Origin: Phycisphaerae bacterium
GTDB taxonomy: Bacteria > Planctomycetota > Phycisphaerae > Sedimentisphaerales > Anaerohalosphaeraceae
Assembly: GCA_012517095.1 (NCBI GenBank)
Contig: JAAYVQ010000078.1
Coordinates: 1-35,647, forward strand
Length of the DNA: 35,647 bases
Direction: 5' to 3'
In this document: piece by piece, positions 14,978-23,317 of the stretch
Numbering within the stretch: position 1 is the stretch's first letter
How the letters are laid out: every line of letters starts with the position of its first letter
Notes under the pieces: generated by a model
Told to the model about the DNA's origin: nothing
The model's database searches: none
The model's input: only the letters and a program-made list of their open reading frames with translations
Made by a program: the position numbers and the translations under genes

Positions 14978-17752
14978 TTAGAGAGTCCGAGCCACTTCCA
15001 CGATTTCAAAGGCCTCGAAGACATCGTCCACCTTGATGTCATCGAATCCGGCGATCTTGATTCCGCACTCAAAACCCGTCTTGACCTCGCGAACATCGTC
15101 CTTGAAGTGCTTGAGCGAGTCGATCTGGCAATTGTCGCGAAGGACAATGTTGTTGCGGATCAGCCGCAGACGGGCCTTCTTGGTCACCAGGCCGCTGGTC
15201 ACATAGCAGCCGGCAATGGTACCAACCGAGGAGATCTTGAAGGTATTGCGGACGACCAGGCGGCCCAGGGTTTTTTCCTGTTTTTCCGGTTCCAGCATGC
15301 CCGTCATGGCGTCCCGAAGGTCGTCGGCGATTTTGTAGATGACATTGTAGAACCGTATATCGACACCTTTGGTTTCGGCGATCTCGCGGACCTTTTCGTC
15401 GGCGACGACATTGAATCCGATGATAATCGCCCCGGACGCCTCGGCCAGAACGACATCTCCCTCGTTGACGCCGCCGACGGCGGCATGCAGGATCTTGATC
15501 TGGACTTCCTTGGCGCTGAGGTCGGTGAGGAACTTGGGCAGCATATCGATGGAACCCTGGACATCGGCTTTGACGATGAGGTTGAGTTCCTTGATCTTTC
15601 CGGCTTCAATCTGGGAGAACAAATTATCCAGGGTGACCTGCGAGCGCTGGGCCAGAGAGCGTTCGCGGGAGAGAATCTTGTTTTCGTCCGAAATGGATTT
15701 GGCCCGGTTAATGTCGTCCAGACAGAAGAACTTGTCTCCGGCCTGCGGGACATCGTCCAGACCCGTAATTCCAACGGCCATCGAACTGGTTGCTTGTTTG
15801 AGCTTTTTTCCCCAGTCGTCGAACAGCGTACGCACTCGCCCGTAGGCAGAGCCGGCCAAAACGATATCGCCTTTGTGCAGGACGCCTTCCTTGACCAGAA
15901 GGGTAGCCATAACACCCTGTGTACTGGTCATTTTGGCCTCGACGACCCAACCCATGGCCGGAATGGTTGAATCGGCTTTATAATCTTTTAGCTCGGCGAT
16001 GTAATCGAGATACTCAATCAGCTCGTCGATACCCTCGCCGGTGACAGCGCTGGTCTTGACAATTTCGGTGTCGCCGCCCCACTCGGTCGGCACCAGACCA
16101 TGCTCGGCCAATTGGCCATAGACGCGATGCAAATCCACGCCTGGAAGGTCGATCTTGTTGATGGCCACGACAATACTGACGCCAGCGGCCTTGGCATGGT
16201 GAATGGCCTCAACGGTCTGGGGCATCACGCCGTCATCGGCGGCAACGACAAGGATGACGATGTCGGTCATGTTCGCGCCGCGGGCTCGCATGGCCGTAAA
16301 GGCCTCATGACCGGGGGTATCAAGGAAGGTGACCTTACGGCCGTTCTTCTCGACATTAAAGGCGCCGATGTGCTGCGTGATTCCGCCCGCCTCGCCGGCG
16401 GCGACGCTGGTCGATCGGATCTTGTCAAGCAGACTGGTTTTGCCGTGGTCCACATGACCCAGAATCGCAACGATCGGCGGTCGTTTGCTCAATTCGGTAC
16501 GGGCACGGGCGGTAAATTCGGCGTCGATCAGTTGCTCGCCGCTTTGTTTTTTCTCGACAATCAATTCGGTACCCATCTCCATGGCGACCAACTCAGCCAC
16601 TTCGGTTGACAGAGTCTGGTTGGCGGTGGCCATGATCCCCTGGGCCAGGAGCTTTTCGATAATCTCGCCGGCTTTGGCAAATAATGCGGCCGACAAATCC
16701 TTGACGGTGATCGGTTCTCGGACAACGGCTTTTTCGGGACGGATGACCGGATGGGTTTCGAGAGTCCGTTTGGCTTCAATCCGCCGCGAAGGCCGGGCCC
16801 GAAGCGATTCGCCTCCTGCCGCGGCCAGACGCGCCCGACGGTCTTCCATGTCCCGTTCGCGAAGCTTTTTGAAATCCTTAGCGCGAATCTCTTCGGAGAC
16901 GGATTCCGACTCCCGCTTGCGCCGGCCCTGAGTTCGATCCCGGATCGGGGCCGCACTTTTGGGGATTGGTCCTTTTGCGGCTCCTCTGTCCTTTCGGCCT
17001 TTTCCAAGAATGGTAGAACCCATTCCCTCCGGCAACAACGGTTCAGAGATGGGCTTGTCGTACTTGGGACGGGGAGTCCGAGGACCCGGGGCCTGCCGCG
17101 GTTTTCGGTGAAATTTTTCGTCCGGTTCGACGGCTTCAACACGGATGACGGTCGGACCGGTCAATTTGGCGGGGCGGGGTTTTTCAAGCATAGGACCTGC
17201 CGGGACAATGACCGGAGGTTTTGTGGGTTCGGGGGTCGCAACGGGCTCGACAAAGGGAACCGTTTCCACCGTCGGCTCGGCGGGCACAACCACTTCGGGG
17301 GCAGGAGATTCCATCGTCGGGCCGGATATCGCCGCTTCGACAACCGGCGTTTCCGCTACCGGCGGGACGGCCGGGGCTTCGACAACCGTAACAGCGGCCG
17401 TCGTCTGATCCGGGATCGTCTCGGATACCTTTGGCTCGACCGGCGTTTCGGCGACGGGCAGTTCGGTGACGGCCGCCGTTGCTTCGGCGGTTGGGGCCCC
17501 TGCTTCCTCTTTGCGCCGGGGTCGGCGGCGAACGCGAACCTTTTCCAGGTCCACCCGGTCGGCCGTCTCTAAAGTCGTGGTGTGGCTCCCTTCGCTGAAC
17601 CATTCACGGATGGTCGCGGCCAGACCGGCGGAGATCGTGGACATGTGATTCTTCACATCCAGATTCTCGGCCTGGCATTTTTCGACGATGGCCTTGCTGG
17701 AAACACCCAGCTCATTGGCCAGAATGAACACTCGTGTTATGGCTTTTGCCAA
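14978..17752 (-). CDS. infB: Translation initiation factor IF-2
   Basis: IF-2 is the GTPase that delivers initiator tRNA to the 30S subunit. The protein has 924 aa. Residues 5-55 form a first IF2_N helix domain, 85-200 a Pro/Ala/Val/Glu-rich low-complexity linker, 200-340 a basic linker, and 345-395 a second IF2_N-like domain. The G domain follows with G1 GHVDHGKT (432-439), G2 GGITQHIG, G3 DTPGHEAF (478 on) and G4 NKID (about 532). The C-terminal domains II-IV follow. The start codon is TTG at 17752 with GGGAG eight nt upstream, and the N-terminus [17 protein letters not shown] fits the family. It lies 50 bp after nusA. Confidence 0.98.
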   Translation of the reverse strand: MAKAITRVFILANELGVSSKAIVEKCQAENLDVKNHMSTISAGLAATIREWFSEGSHTTTLETADRVDLEKVRVRRRPRRKEEAGAPTAEATAAVTELPVAETPVEPKVSETIPDQTTAAVTVVEAPAVPPVAETPVVEAAISGPTMESPAPEVVVPAEPTVETVPFVEPVATPEPTKPPVIVPAGPMLEKPRPAKLTGPTVIRVEAVEPDEKFHRKPRQAPGPRTPRPKYDKPISEPLLPEGMGSTILGKGRKDRGAAKGPIPKSAAPIRDRTQGRRKRESESVSEEIRAKDFKKLRERDMEDRRARLAAAGGESLRARPSRRIEAKRTLETHPVIRPEKAVVREPITVKDLSAALFAKAGEIIEKLLAQGIMATANQTLSTEVAELVAMEMGTELIVEKKQSGEQLIDAEFTARARTELSKRPPIVAILGHVDHGKTSLLDKIRSTSVAAGEAGGITQHIGAFNVEKNGRKVTFLDTPGHEAFTAMRARGANMTDIVILVVAADDGVMPQTVEAIHHAKAAGVSIVVAINKIDLPGVDLHRVYGQLAEHGLVPTEWGGDTEIVKTSAVTGEGIDELIEYLDYIAELKDYKADSTIPAMGWVVEAKMTSTQGVMATLLVKEGVLHKGDIVLAGSAYGRVRTLFDDWGKKLKQATSSMAVGITGLDDVPQAGDKFFCLDDINRAKSISDENKILSRERSLAQRSQVTLDNLFSQIEAGKIKELNLIVKADVQGSIDMLPKFLTDLSAKEVQIKILHAAVGGVNEGDVVLAEASGAIIIGFNVVADEKVREIAETKGVDIRFYNVIYKIADDLRDAMTGMLEPEKQEKTLGRLVVRNTFKISSVGTIAGCYVTSGLVTKKARLRLIRNNIVLRDNCQIDSLKHFKDDVREVKTGFECGIKIAGFDDIKVDDVFEAFEIVEVARTL

Positions 17753-17802
17753 ACGCTAATCTCCCGAACAATCCTATAGCACATCGCCGGATCCTTTCCG
17801 GT

Positions 17803-19020
17803 TCAGTCGGACGAATTCTGTTCCCTCGCCAGGAAGTTTTCGGCCTGTTTTTTCTCCGGCTCAGAGGAGACCTTTTTGGCTTCCTCCGCCGCCATCGTGA
17901 CGATCCCGTTGGCCAGGGTCTCATCCAGATGCAGTTCTTCTACCAACGGTCCGGCTCCGACTTCTTCCAGGTCCAACACGGAAATGATTCCCAGAGCCAG
18001 CAACTTGTCAACCAGGGCATCTTCGGCACCGGGCACGCGAGCCAGACATGCGCTCATCCGTTCGACTTCCTTATTGTATTCCGGCGGAGTCAGAATGTCG
18101 ATATCCCAGCCGGTTAACCGCGCGGCCAGACGGACATTCTGCCCGTGTTTTCCGATAGCCAAGCTGAGCTGGTCGTCGGTGACAACGACGGTGGCCCGAC
18201 CCAGTTCAAAACACAAGGCGATTTCACTGGCTTCGGCGGGCTTGAGCGCGTTACGAATCAAGCTCTGCGAGGAATCGCTCCAGCGGACGATGTCGATCTT
18301 TTCACCGCCGAGTTCATCGACAATATTCCGAATACGGCTGCCGCGAACCCCCACGCAGGCGCCGACGGCGTCCACTTTGTCATCCACGCTGTGGACGGCG
18401 ATCTTGGTACGGTAGCCGGCTTCACGGGCCAGGGCCTTGATTTCGATCACTCCTTCGGCGACTTCGGGCACTTCCAGCTCGAACAGTCGCCGAATGAAGT
18501 CCGGATGGGTTCGGGACAGAACGATTTTTACCTGGCTGGAGGCATCGCGAACATCGAGAATCAAAGCTCGGATCCGCTCTCCGGGATGATGGGAAGAGCC
18601 GGCGATCTGCTCGACCTTGGGCATCATGCCTTCGACACGGTTGTTGAGATTGACGATCAGCGCGCCGCCTTCGTATCGGCCGACGATCCCGTTGACGATT
18701 TCTCCCTTGCGCTTGACATATTCGGAAAAGATACTGTCCCGTTCGTCGGCCTTGATCTTCTGGATCATGACCTGCTTTGCGGTTTGGGCGGGGATACGAC
18801 CCAGACGGCGAATGTCCAGTTCCGCGCCATCCTTGAACGCCCGGATATCGCCGGTCGCCCGATCGATCGTAACCGTGATATCGCTTTCGGGATTCTGGAT
18901 GCCGAAATGCTTTCGGGCGGCCGACACCATCGCCGATTCCAAATCCAGAAATATCGACTCTTTGTCGATATTTTTATCCCGAGCGATATTGTCCACGATC
19001 CGTATCAATTCCTGATTCAT
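17803..19020 (-). CDS. nusA: Transcription termination/antitermination factor NusA
   Basis: NusA binds RNA polymerase and nascent RNA, promoting pausing, intrinsic termination or antitermination. The protein has 405 aa. The N-terminal domain starts MNQELIRIVDNIARDKNID, followed by an S1 domain (GIVGRYEGGALIVNL), KH1 and KH2 (GVRGSRIRNIVDELGGEK, and AIGKHGQNVRLAARLTGWDI), and a single C-terminal helix-hairpin-helix-like unit (LLALGIISVLDLEEV). The gene leads the nusA-infB-rbfA run. No rimP gene lies directly upstream, where it is often found. In its place is a long structured leader ending in a terminator-like hairpin 23 bp before the ATG. AAAGGGA and AAGGGA precede the start. Confidence 0.97.
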   Translation of the reverse strand: MNQELIRIVDNIARDKNIDKESIFLDLESAMVSAARKHFGIQNPESDITVTIDRATGDIRAFKDGAELDIRRLGRIPAQTAKQVMIQKIKADERDSIFSEYVKRKGEIVNGIVGRYEGGALIVNLNNRVEGMMPKVEQIAGSSHHPGERIRALILDVRDASSQVKIVLSRTHPDFIRRLFELEVPEVAEGVIEIKALAREAGYRTKIAVHSVDDKVDAVGACVGVRGSRIRNIVDELGGEKIDIVRWSDSSQSLIRNALKPAEASEIALCFELGRATVVVTDDQLSLAIGKHGQNVRLAARLTGWDIDILTPPEYNKEVERMSACLARVPGAEDALVDKLLALGIISVLDLEEVGAGPLVEELHLDETLANGIVTMAAEEAKKVSSEPEKKQAENFLAREQNSSD

Positions 19021-19043
19021 GATCCCTTGTTCCCTTTAACAAT

Positions 19044-19075
19044 AAAAAAAGTGGAACCCTTCAGGATACCACTTT
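19044..19075 (-). terminator. Terminator-like hairpin directly upstream of nusA
   Basis: On the minus strand AAAGTGG (19075-19069) pairs with CCACTTT (19054-19048). Four further pairs lie inside a single mismatch around a TGAA loop, and the total T-run is seven. It ends 23 bp before the nusA start and downstream of the promoter, so nusA expression needs read-through. Confidence 0.75.
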
Positions 19076-19209
19076 CATCCGCACCCATCTCGGCGGTCGA
19101 ACAAGCCCGGAATCGCCGATCAAACCATGATCGGATCCTCCAGCCGCCCATTCAACGGATGCAGCATCCCTGAAGTATCTAAAAAACGCCGTTTCATCGA
19201 CATAGGCGC

Positions 19210-19257
19210 AAAAAGACAGTGCCGCAACAACTTGGGCCTACCCAACGAATGCACTGT
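19210..19257 (-). terminator. Second terminator-like hairpin in the nusA leader
   Basis: ACAGTGC (19257-19251) pairs with GCACTGT (19222-19216) and encloses TTGGG/CCCAA with a TAGG loop; C and five T follow. The 5' arm lies inside the small ORF at 19276-19238, so a ribosome on that ORF would block it. The internal loop of 5 by 9 nt makes it a weaker terminator than the one at 19044-19075. Confidence 0.45.
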
Positions 19258-19276
19258 ACAACAATCCTATCATCAT
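19238..19276 (-). CDS. Possible leader peptide of the nusA operon
   Basis: This is a 12-codon ORF encoding MMIGLLYSAFVG, with GGAAGG exactly six nt before ATG. Its stop codon TAG lies in the loop of the TTGGG/CCCAA hairpin, and its codons 7-9 form the 5' arm of the longer stem. The spacing and ribosome site are good for such a short frame, but chance is possible. No run of one amino acid that would act as a sensor is seen, although two Leu codons are TTG. Confidence 0.35.
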   Translation of the reverse strand: MMIGLLYSAFVG

Positions 19277-19319
19277 CTTGCACCTTCCACGAACTCATTT
19301 CCCGTTTCCGAACATAGCC

Positions 19320-19347
19320 ATTATAGACGGAAATTTCTTCCTGTCAA
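19320..19347 (-). promoter_or_regulatory. Near-consensus sigma70 promoter of the nusA operon
   Basis: On the minus strand a perfect TTGACA (19347-19342) and a perfect TATAAT (19325-19320) are separated by 16 bp. The predicted start is about 19313, roughly 290 nt upstream of nusA. This is the strongest promoter match in the window, as expected for a transcription/translation operon, and it makes downstream attenuation plausible. Confidence 0.85.
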
Positions 19348-19393
19348 CCAGTTAGGGTAAAAATGTTACAAAAAGCCGTAAATTATCCACCCT

Positions 19394-20113
19394 CTATGGA
19401 AACGCCCCGGCAGGTGCAAAATCGAGAATCAGTTTGTGGTTTTGGACCTGGACTCCCGTCAGTCGGATAAACCGCTTATACGGCGGAACGGGAAAAACAG
19501 GGTCAAAAGGGGTATTTTTCAGGAAGGCCGCAGCGGTATCCCGAACCCACGGGTCCTTGTAGAATTGCATCTGGTGGTCAAAAATCTTGCCTCCAATAGC
19601 CCTGGCAGGTCCGGTAATATTGATGGCTCCGGCTTTGATTTTGAGCAAATTCAGCCACAAATTTCCCTGTTCATCTATTTTCGGCTGCGCAATCATGCTG
19701 ACGATGACCGGAAAACCGACATCAACGGCCCCCATCAGATAGATGGTGTCCTGGGCAAAGACGATGGAGGGAGCTGAAAAGGTCACCCCATTGAGGTTGA
19801 TCGGCCAGGACCAACCGAGGTTTTGTTCCTGGACGATGATTTCGTTAAGACCCGTCTGATCCACAATAATCCGGAATGGTTTATCGAGTTGAATCTGATT
19901 GTTGAAGCTGGGGGCGAGTTCATGGGTCAGGTAGGAACTGACTTCCTGGTTGGATTGCTGGGGAATGGGATGATATTCCGGGGGTCGGGCCGTAAACAGC
20001 TTCAACAGGATCAGGACGGCCACCACCGGAATTCCGATGAGGGACACGATGATCCATATCCTTCGCGATCGTGTTCGTTTTGGTTTCAATTTCGTCGATC
20101 CGTCAAAATGCAT
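19394..20113 (-). CDS. Single-pass membrane protein of unknown function
   Basis: The protein is 239 aa. A basic N-terminal segment (KLKPKRTRSRR) precedes one membrane helix at about residues 23-43 (IWIIVSLIGIPVVAVLILL), so most of the protein probably lies outside the cytoplasm. The remainder looks beta-rich, with segments such as GVTFSAPSIVF and GFPVIVSMIAQPKID. In layout it resembles DUF2140-type membrane-anchored proteins that have a beta-rich outer domain, but I cannot assign a family. No ribosome site is clear before the ATG. It ends 47 bp before the nusA promoter on the same strand and is divergent from pyrF. Confidence 0.75.
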   Translation of the reverse strand: MHFDGSTKLKPKRTRSRRIWIIVSLIGIPVVAVLILLKLFTARPPEYHPIPQQSNQEVSSYLTHELAPSFNNQIQLDKPFRIIVDQTGLNEIIVQEQNLGWSWPINLNGVTFSAPSIVFAQDTIYLMGAVDVGFPVIVSMIAQPKIDEQGNLWLNLLKIKAGAINITGPARAIGGKIFDHQMQFYKDPWVRDTAAAFLKNTPFDPVFPVPPYKRFIRLTGVQVQNHKLILDFAPAGAFP

Positions 20114-20114
20114 C

Positions 20115-20142
20115 TTGATTTAACCGGGTTTGAGATTATAGT
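20115..20142 (+). promoter_or_regulatory. Promoter of pyrF, overlapping a minus-strand -10
   Basis: TTGATT (20115-20120) and TATAGT (20137-20142) are separated by 16 bp on the plus strand. The same bases contain a perfect TATAAT on the minus strand (20140-20135), which could serve the divergent membrane-protein gene, though its -35 is poor. The two promoters would compete. Confidence 0.5.
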
Positions 20143-20243
20143 GGTTTGTTGGCGTGAGGAAAGTTTTTTCCGCGGGAGTCCCTCTTTTCCGGCGGAAGTC
20201 CAGGGAGAATGATCGGATCATTCAGAAAGGGATACATGTGACT

Positions 20244-21182
20244 ATGCATTTTGGCGACCGCCTTTGTGAAGCGGTGAAAAGCAAGAATACGCCGTTGATC
20301 GTCGGACTTGATCCGGTTTATGGCCGGCTTCCGGCGGCCATTCGGGAACATCGCGACATGAACGACGAAAACGATCTCGACGCGTCCGTGGATGCGATCT
20401 TCAGTTTCAGCACCAAGGTTCTGCGGATCGTGGCGCCGCTGGTTCCGGCAGTCAAGATCAATATCGCATACTTCGAGAGGTATCTGTGGGAAGGACTGGA
20501 GACCTATTACTCCTTGATCGCGGAGGCTGACGAACTCGGTCTGGAAGTGATTGGAGACGTCAAGCGAGGCGATATCGGTCACACGGCCGAATGTTATGCG
20601 CAGGGACATCTCAAGAATCCGGAGTTTGCGGAACTGGAGGATGTCCTGACGCCGGATGCGATCACGATCAATGGGTTCGCCGGAGCTGACGGAATCCTGC
20701 CGTTTGCGGAACTGGCCGACAAGGAAGGCAAGGGCGTGTTTGTGTGGGTTCGGGCCAGCAATCCCTCGGCAGCGGTCTTGCAGGATTTCGCCGATGCCAA
20801 CGGGACCAGGATGTATGAGAAACTGGCCCAGATTGTTTCACAAGTCGCCGGCGAAAACGGACGGATCGGAACGACAGGGTACAGCAATATCGGTATGGTT
20901 ATCGGCGGAACCAGTCCCGAAACCACGACAGCTCTTCGCCAGAAATATCCGAATCTGTGGATCCTGGTTCCGGGATACGGCTCACAGGGCGCCACAGCCG
21001 CCGATTGCGTGCGATTCTGCAAGCCGGATGGAACCGGCGCGTTGATTAACGCCTCGCGATCGATCTTGTACGCCTTTGAGGACGCCAAGTACGCCGGCAA
21101 GTTCGGCAATAACTGGGAAAAATGCATCGAGCAAGCCGCCATCGACGCCAAGATGGAATTCGCGAAGGCCTTGCACGGTTGA
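20244..21182 (+). CDS. pyrF: Orotidine 5'-phosphate decarboxylase (type 2)
   Basis: PyrF converts OMP to UMP, the last step of UMP synthesis. From ATG 20244 it is 312 aa, in the range of the longer type-2 bacterial enzymes. It begins HFGDRLCEAVKSKNTPLIVGLDP and has the catalytic Asp/Lys motif GDVKRGDIGHTAE and a phosphate-binding region LVPGYGSQGATA. An in-frame GTG at 20238 has AAAGGGA five nt upstream and could be the true start, adding two residues. It is the first gene of a plus-strand run and is followed by murD after 30 bp. Confidence 0.95.
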   Translation: MHFGDRLCEAVKSKNTPLIVGLDPVYGRLPAAIREHRDMNDENDLDASVDAIFSFSTKVLRIVAPLVPAVKINIAYFERYLWEGLETYYSLIAEADELGLEVIGDVKRGDIGHTAECYAQGHLKNPEFAELEDVLTPDAITINGFAGADGILPFAELADKEGKGVFVWVRASNPSAAVLQDFADANGTRMYEKLAQIVSQVAGENGRIGTTGYSNIGMVIGGTSPETTTALRQKYPNLWILVPGYGSQGATAADCVRFCKPDGTGALINASRSILYAFEDAKYAGKFGNNWEKCIEQAAIDAKMEFAKALHG

Positions 21183-21212
21183 GAATTGATCCATCGATGG
21201 ATCAGAGATGAT

Positions 21213-22598
21213 ATGGATCGCGGATTCTTTGCGGGTAAACGAATTCTGGTCATGGGCCTGGGGCGATTCGGGGGCGGGCTGGATTCGGTGATCTTTGCGG
21301 CCCGGTTGGGTCGCCAGGTCATCGTCACGGATTTGGCTAACGAAACCGACTTGGCCGCTCCGATGAAGGCCCTGCAGGGATTTGACAACATTCGCTATCA
21401 TCTCGGCGGCCACCGGGAAGAAGACTTCGGACCCGAGGGTGCCGACATCGTCGTCGTCAATCCGGCCGTGACCCCGGAGAATCCATTTGTTCGGATCGCG
21501 GAAAAGGCCGGCAAGCAGATTACCTCGCAGTTGGAAATTTTCTTTGAGTTGTGTCCGGCCCGAATCGTCGGCATCACCGGCTCCAACGGCAAAAGCACCA
21601 CGACCACACTGACCTCGCACCTGTTGGAAGCGGGTGTCGGCCAATCGGGGGTTGGATACCAGCGCGTCTGGCTGGGCGGTAATATCGGCAACAAGCCCCT
21701 TCTGGAAATTCTGGATCAGATCGAGCCAGCGGATGTGGTGGTTCTGGAGCTGAGCAGCTTTCAGTTGGAACAACTGGCGCGGATTCGTCGCGCTCCGCAA
21801 GCGGCGATCATCACCAACCTGACGCCCAATCATCTGGACCGGCATGGAACCTTCGAGGCCTACTGCCGGGCAAAGGAAAACATTTTCATTCATCAATCGC
21901 TCAATGCTTCCCATCCGGCCTTGAGTGTGTTCAATGCCGAAGATCCGGTTACGCAGGGCTGGTTCGAAAAATACCAGGTCCAAACAGGCCGTCTGTGCAG
22001 GACCTTCTGTCCGGCGGATGTTCCGGCCGATCTGGCCGAGGTCTTCGTGCTGGCCGGACCCGCCAACCGTGCGAATCTGGCGGCGGCGCTGGCGGTGGCG
22101 GAATATTTCGGCGTGGCGAAGGATCGTATCCACAAAGCCGTCGCAAGTTACCGCGGACTGCCGCATCGGCTGGAATTGGTGGCCCGGCGAAAGGGCGTTG
22201 GTTGGTACGACGACTCCAAAGCAACCACGCCAATCAGTTCCATTGCGGCTCTTGAGGCATTCGACTGTCCGGAGATCCTCATCGCCGGCGGGTACGACAA
22301 ACACATCCCTTTCGACGAATTCGGCAAGGTCATCGCCCGTAAAGTCAAGGCGGCCATCCTGATCGGCCAGACGGCCGACAAGATCGACGCCGCCATCGCG
22401 GCCGGACGAACAGTCGATAGTCGAGTCGAGGTCCACCGAACCAGAACTCTCCAGGAAGCGGTCCAGTTGGCCGATCGGCTCAGTCGTCCAGGCGATGTCG
22501 TCCTGCTCAGTACCGCCTGCGCCAGTTATGACATGTTCCGTCATTACGAGCATCGGGCGGCGGTCTTCCGCGAGTCGATCGAGGCCCTCGACGCCTGA
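21213..22598 (+). CDS. murD: UDP-N-acetylmuramoylalanine--D-glutamate ligase
   Basis: MurD adds D-glutamate to UDP-MurNAc-L-Ala in cytoplasmic peptidoglycan precursor synthesis. From ATG 21213 it is 461 aa, the usual size. It has the N-terminal Rossmann-like KRILVMGLGRFGGG and the ATP P-loop GITGSNGKSTTTTLTSHLL. LTPNHLDRHGTFEAYCRAKE is the Mur ligase hallmark, and the C-terminal domain has RLELVARRKGVGWYDDSKATTP. The gene is not in a division/cell-wall cluster, in line with the scattered dcw genes of planctomycetes, a group in which peptidoglycan was long disputed. An upstream in-frame TTG at 21186 is less likely. Confidence 0.95.
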   Translation: MDRGFFAGKRILVMGLGRFGGGLDSVIFAARLGRQVIVTDLANETDLAAPMKALQGFDNIRYHLGGHREEDFGPEGADIVVVNPAVTPENPFVRIAEKAGKQITSQLEIFFELCPARIVGITGSNGKSTTTTLTSHLLEAGVGQSGVGYQRVWLGGNIGNKPLLEILDQIEPADVVVLELSSFQLEQLARIRRAPQAAIITNLTPNHLDRHGTFEAYCRAKENIFIHQSLNASHPALSVFNAEDPVTQGWFEKYQVQTGRLCRTFCPADVPADLAEVFVLAGPANRANLAAALAVAEYFGVAKDRIHKAVASYRGLPHRLELVARRKGVGWYDDSKATTPISSIAALEAFDCPEILIAGGYDKHIPFDEFGKVIARKVKAAILIGQTADKIDAAIAAGRTVDSRVEVHRTRTLQEAVQLADRLSRPGDVVLLSTACASYDMFRHYEHRAAVFRESIEALDA

Positions 22599-22803
22599 TT
22601 ATGGGACGCGCCGGAAACTTTTTTTCACCGGCCTGTTCGATCGTGTTCGGGTTTGTCGAGCCACCCCCAAGTCGATTCGAAAATTCCAGTATCAGTTCTG
22701 GCACTTCACATTTATGGGAGATTTGCGCTGCGTTCGATTAAGTGACCCTTCAGTTCTTCCGATACGGTGGGCGGAAAGACAATCTTTTGGGAGAACGAAA
22801 ATC

Positions 22804-23214
22804 ATGAAGGCGGAAAGTGAACGCAGGCGGGAAAGACGGCTCCGGTACAACTGGCCGATTTGGTTTTCCGAAAATTTCAGTTCGCTGTTGACGCAGGGGC
22901 AGATGGTGGACCTGTCCAGTTCTGGCGCCGCGTTTACTTGCTACTCCGACCGTTGTCCCGATGCCGGCGAGAAGATCACTGCCCGATTCAGCGTTCCGCG
23001 ATACGGTGAGAATGATTCTTTCGACATGGAGAATTTCATTCGTGACGGCCGGATCTGCCGAATCGACGAGATCACGCCTTTCGTTCGTCGCGTGGCGGTA
23101 CAGTTCGGCGAGCCATTGCCGTTCAGGCCGGGCGAGAACGCCGACGACGAAGCGGTGATGACCGAAGACACCTTCAAAATCGACGAATCGGCCCATTCGG
23201 TCGCCGTCAACTGA
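22804..23214 (+). CDS. PilZ domain protein
   Basis: The protein is 136 aa from the ATG with GGGAGA nearby. It has the c-di-GMP-binding signature: an N-terminal arginine patch RRRERRLRYNWPIWF, then DLSSSGAAF (D/NxSxxG) about 35 residues later, followed by the beta-barrel strands. It is probably a single-domain cytoplasmic receptor for cyclic di-GMP. The C-terminal ~35 residues are acidic and lie outside the domain. The 205 bp between murD and this gene show no recognisable gene, promoter or RNA. A clear terminator follows. Confidence 0.8.
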   Translation: MKAESERRRERRLRYNWPIWFSENFSSLLTQGQMVDLSSSGAAFTCYSDRCPDAGEKITARFSVPRYGENDSFDMENFIRDGRICRIDEITPFVRRVAVQFGEPLPFRPGENADDEAVMTEDTFKIDESAHSVAVN

Positions 23215-23239
23215 TTCCAATTGGTTTTGAATATTCCCA

Positions 23240-23274
23240 CAGACACAGTCGGGGAGGGCGTGTCTGGTTTTTTT
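23240..23274 (+). terminator. Intrinsic terminator after the PilZ gene
   Basis: A perfect 7-bp stem CAGACAC/GTGTCTG (23240-23246 and 23260-23266) is followed by G and seven T. It closes the PilZ transcript. Confidence 0.85.
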
Positions 23275-23317
23275 GCGCCCTTTTCAACCGGTACAATCTA
23301 TCGTATGATACCCCATC

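Larger units (their letters stand above)
19021..19313 (-). promoter_or_regulatory. Long structured nusA 5' leader (candidate attenuator)
   Basis: From the promoter at 19320-19347 a transcript would carry about 290 nt before the nusA ATG. In order it holds a 12-codon ORF with a good ribosome site (19276-19238) and a stem ACAGTGC/GCACTGT enclosing TTGGG/CCCAA followed by CTTTTT. Next come a short stem at 19169-19157 (GGATG/CATCC) and a perfect 7-bp hairpin CCGATCA/TGATCGG (19134-19116) enclosed by GGCGG/CCGCC (19148-19144 with 19096-19092). A terminator-like hairpin at 19075-19044 ends the series. I do not recognise a known riboswitch or housekeeping RNA (not SRP, RNase P or tmRNA by their hallmark motifs). 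Regulation by attenuation is inference. Confidence 0.55.

Noticed and set aside
19021-19313. Known structural RNA (6S, SRP, RNase P, tmRNA) in the nusA leader
   Set aside because: Hallmark motifs of SRP and RNase P are absent, no tRNA-like end is seen, and the long symmetric stem expected of 6S RNA could not be traced.
19127-19360. 77-codon open frame on the plus strand over the nusA leader
   Set aside because: No ribosome site; it crosses the nusA promoter and the leader hairpins and shows no protein motif.
20982-22553. 523-codon open frame on the minus strand
   Set aside because: It is antisense to murD, whose Mur-ligase motifs are intact. No ribosome site or family match was seen.
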